Shown here: piece by piece, positions 5,963-6,437 of the stretch
Position numbering within the stretch: the first letter of the stretch is position 1
Layout: each line of letters starts with the position of its first letter
Origin: Blastocatellia bacterium
Lineage (GTDB): Bacteria; Acidobacteriota; Blastocatellia; Pyrinomonadales; Pyrinomonadaceae
DNA: 6,437 bases
Direction of reading: 5' to 3'
Assembly (NCBI GenBank): GCA_003175865.1
Contig: PSRF01000259.1
Location: 1-6,437, forward strand
Translations under genes and position numbers: made by a program
Notes under the pieces: generated by a model
Databases searched by the model: none
Told to the model about the DNA's origin: nothing
What the model saw: only the letters and a program-made list of their open reading frames with translations

Positions 5963-6094
5963 TAGTAAGGGTCACGGGCTACGTTGCGTATGAACCAGAG
6001 TAAAAGTTTTTCGGAAGCAACCAAGAAGGCTGGAAGATCTCAAGTAAGGGGAGGGGTCAGGACTCATACCGTCCCGGAGAATCAGTCAAAAGAA

Positions 6095-6437
6095 ATGCAG
6101 TCGCATCATTATCCAATCCTTTACGAAGTTGAGGAGACTCACTGGTGGTATGTAGGTCGACGCAAAATTATTAGCTGCCTTGTGGAGAAAATCTGCACAA
6201 CGCTGAACACTCCAAATCCCGCGATTCTGGATGTCGGCTGCGGCACGGGAGCGAATCTCAAGATGCTGGCGGCGTATGGGAAAGCACAAGGCGTTGACAT
6301 TTCTCCACAAGCCGTCGACTTCTGTCGCGTCCGAGGTTTGGATACAGTTAAGCTTGGAGCGATAGAGCACCTACCATATGAAAACGGTTCTTTTGAAGTA
6401 GTCACCGCACTCGATGTCCTTGAACACCTTGATGACG
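6095..6437 (+). CDS. Class I SAM-dependent methyltransferase, N-terminal part (runs off the window)
   Basis: The first 114 residues of a class I S-adenosylmethionine-dependent methyltransferase are present and the 3' end lies outside the window. Motif I is ILDVGCGTG (44-52), the SAM-binding glycine loop. The acidic residue that holds the ribose is Asp68 in GVDIS. AIEHLPYENGSFEVVTALDV (89-108) followed by LEHL is the usual motif II/III region. An N-terminal HWWYVGRR (16-23) is typical of a Methyltransf_11/23-type group whose members often modify sugars, lipids or quinones. The substrate cannot be inferred from this fragment. The start is uncertain: the ATG at 6095 gives the typical short leader before HWWYVGRR but has only GGAGA 14 nt upstream, whereas the same frame is open back to an ATG at 5990, which would add 35 polar, basic residues (MNQSKSFSEATKKAGR and on). 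The gene is divergent from the small exported protein. Confidence 0.88.
   Translation, partial: MQSHHYPILYEVEETHWWYVGRRKIISCLVEKICTTLNTPNPAILDVGCGTGANLKMLAAYGKAQGVDISPQAVDFCRVRGLDTVKLGAIEHLPYENGSFEVVTALDVLEHLDD

Overview
The window looks like chromosomal DNA of a free-living bacterium with moderate G+C. A long Ser/Thr kinase fused to sensor and effector modules, with a start of the type MLDPNTTLQNRYRIVRKLGQ, fits the Acidobacteriota (Blastocatellia/Pyrinomonadaceae-like). That placement is an inference from style, not from a marker gene. There are five protein genes, no rRNA or tRNA, no CRISPR array and no recognisable transposase.

Layout: (1) 75-1019, plus strand, an SMP-30/gluconolactonase-like beta-propeller hydrolase with a strong Shine-Dalgarno. 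(2) 1020-1284, an intergenic region with a 43-bp near-perfect stem-loop (1070-1182), followed at once by a good sigma-70-type promoter. (3) 1285-2073, plus strand, an exported GlcG/HbpS-type protein. (4) 2074-2264, a convergent gap with a weak minus-strand terminator. (5) 2265-5213, minus strand, the centrepiece: a 982-residue membrane protein that joins a Ser/Thr kinase, a beta-rich middle domain, a TIR domain, a PEGA domain, a zinc ribbon, one transmembrane helix and a thioredoxin-like domain whose CxxC site is lost. (6) 5214-5394, a heptamer-rich inverted repeat between two minus-strand genes. (7) 5395-5886, minus strand, a small exported protein of unknown function. (8) 5887-6094, a divergent promoter region with a 10-bp direct repeat. 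(9) 6095 to the window end, plus strand, the first 114 residues of a class I SAM-dependent methyltransferase.

Nothing shows that the five genes form one pathway. Genes 1 and 2 share a strand but are separated by the hairpin and an independent promoter. The small exported protein lies directly upstream of the kinase on the same strand and could be co-transcribed with it, although the repeat element and a T-run lie between them. The kinase-TIR fusion is the item most likely to be a little-described system: it could couple phosphorylation-based sensing to a TIR NADase or signalling output, but no neighbouring defence genes support an anti-phage role.
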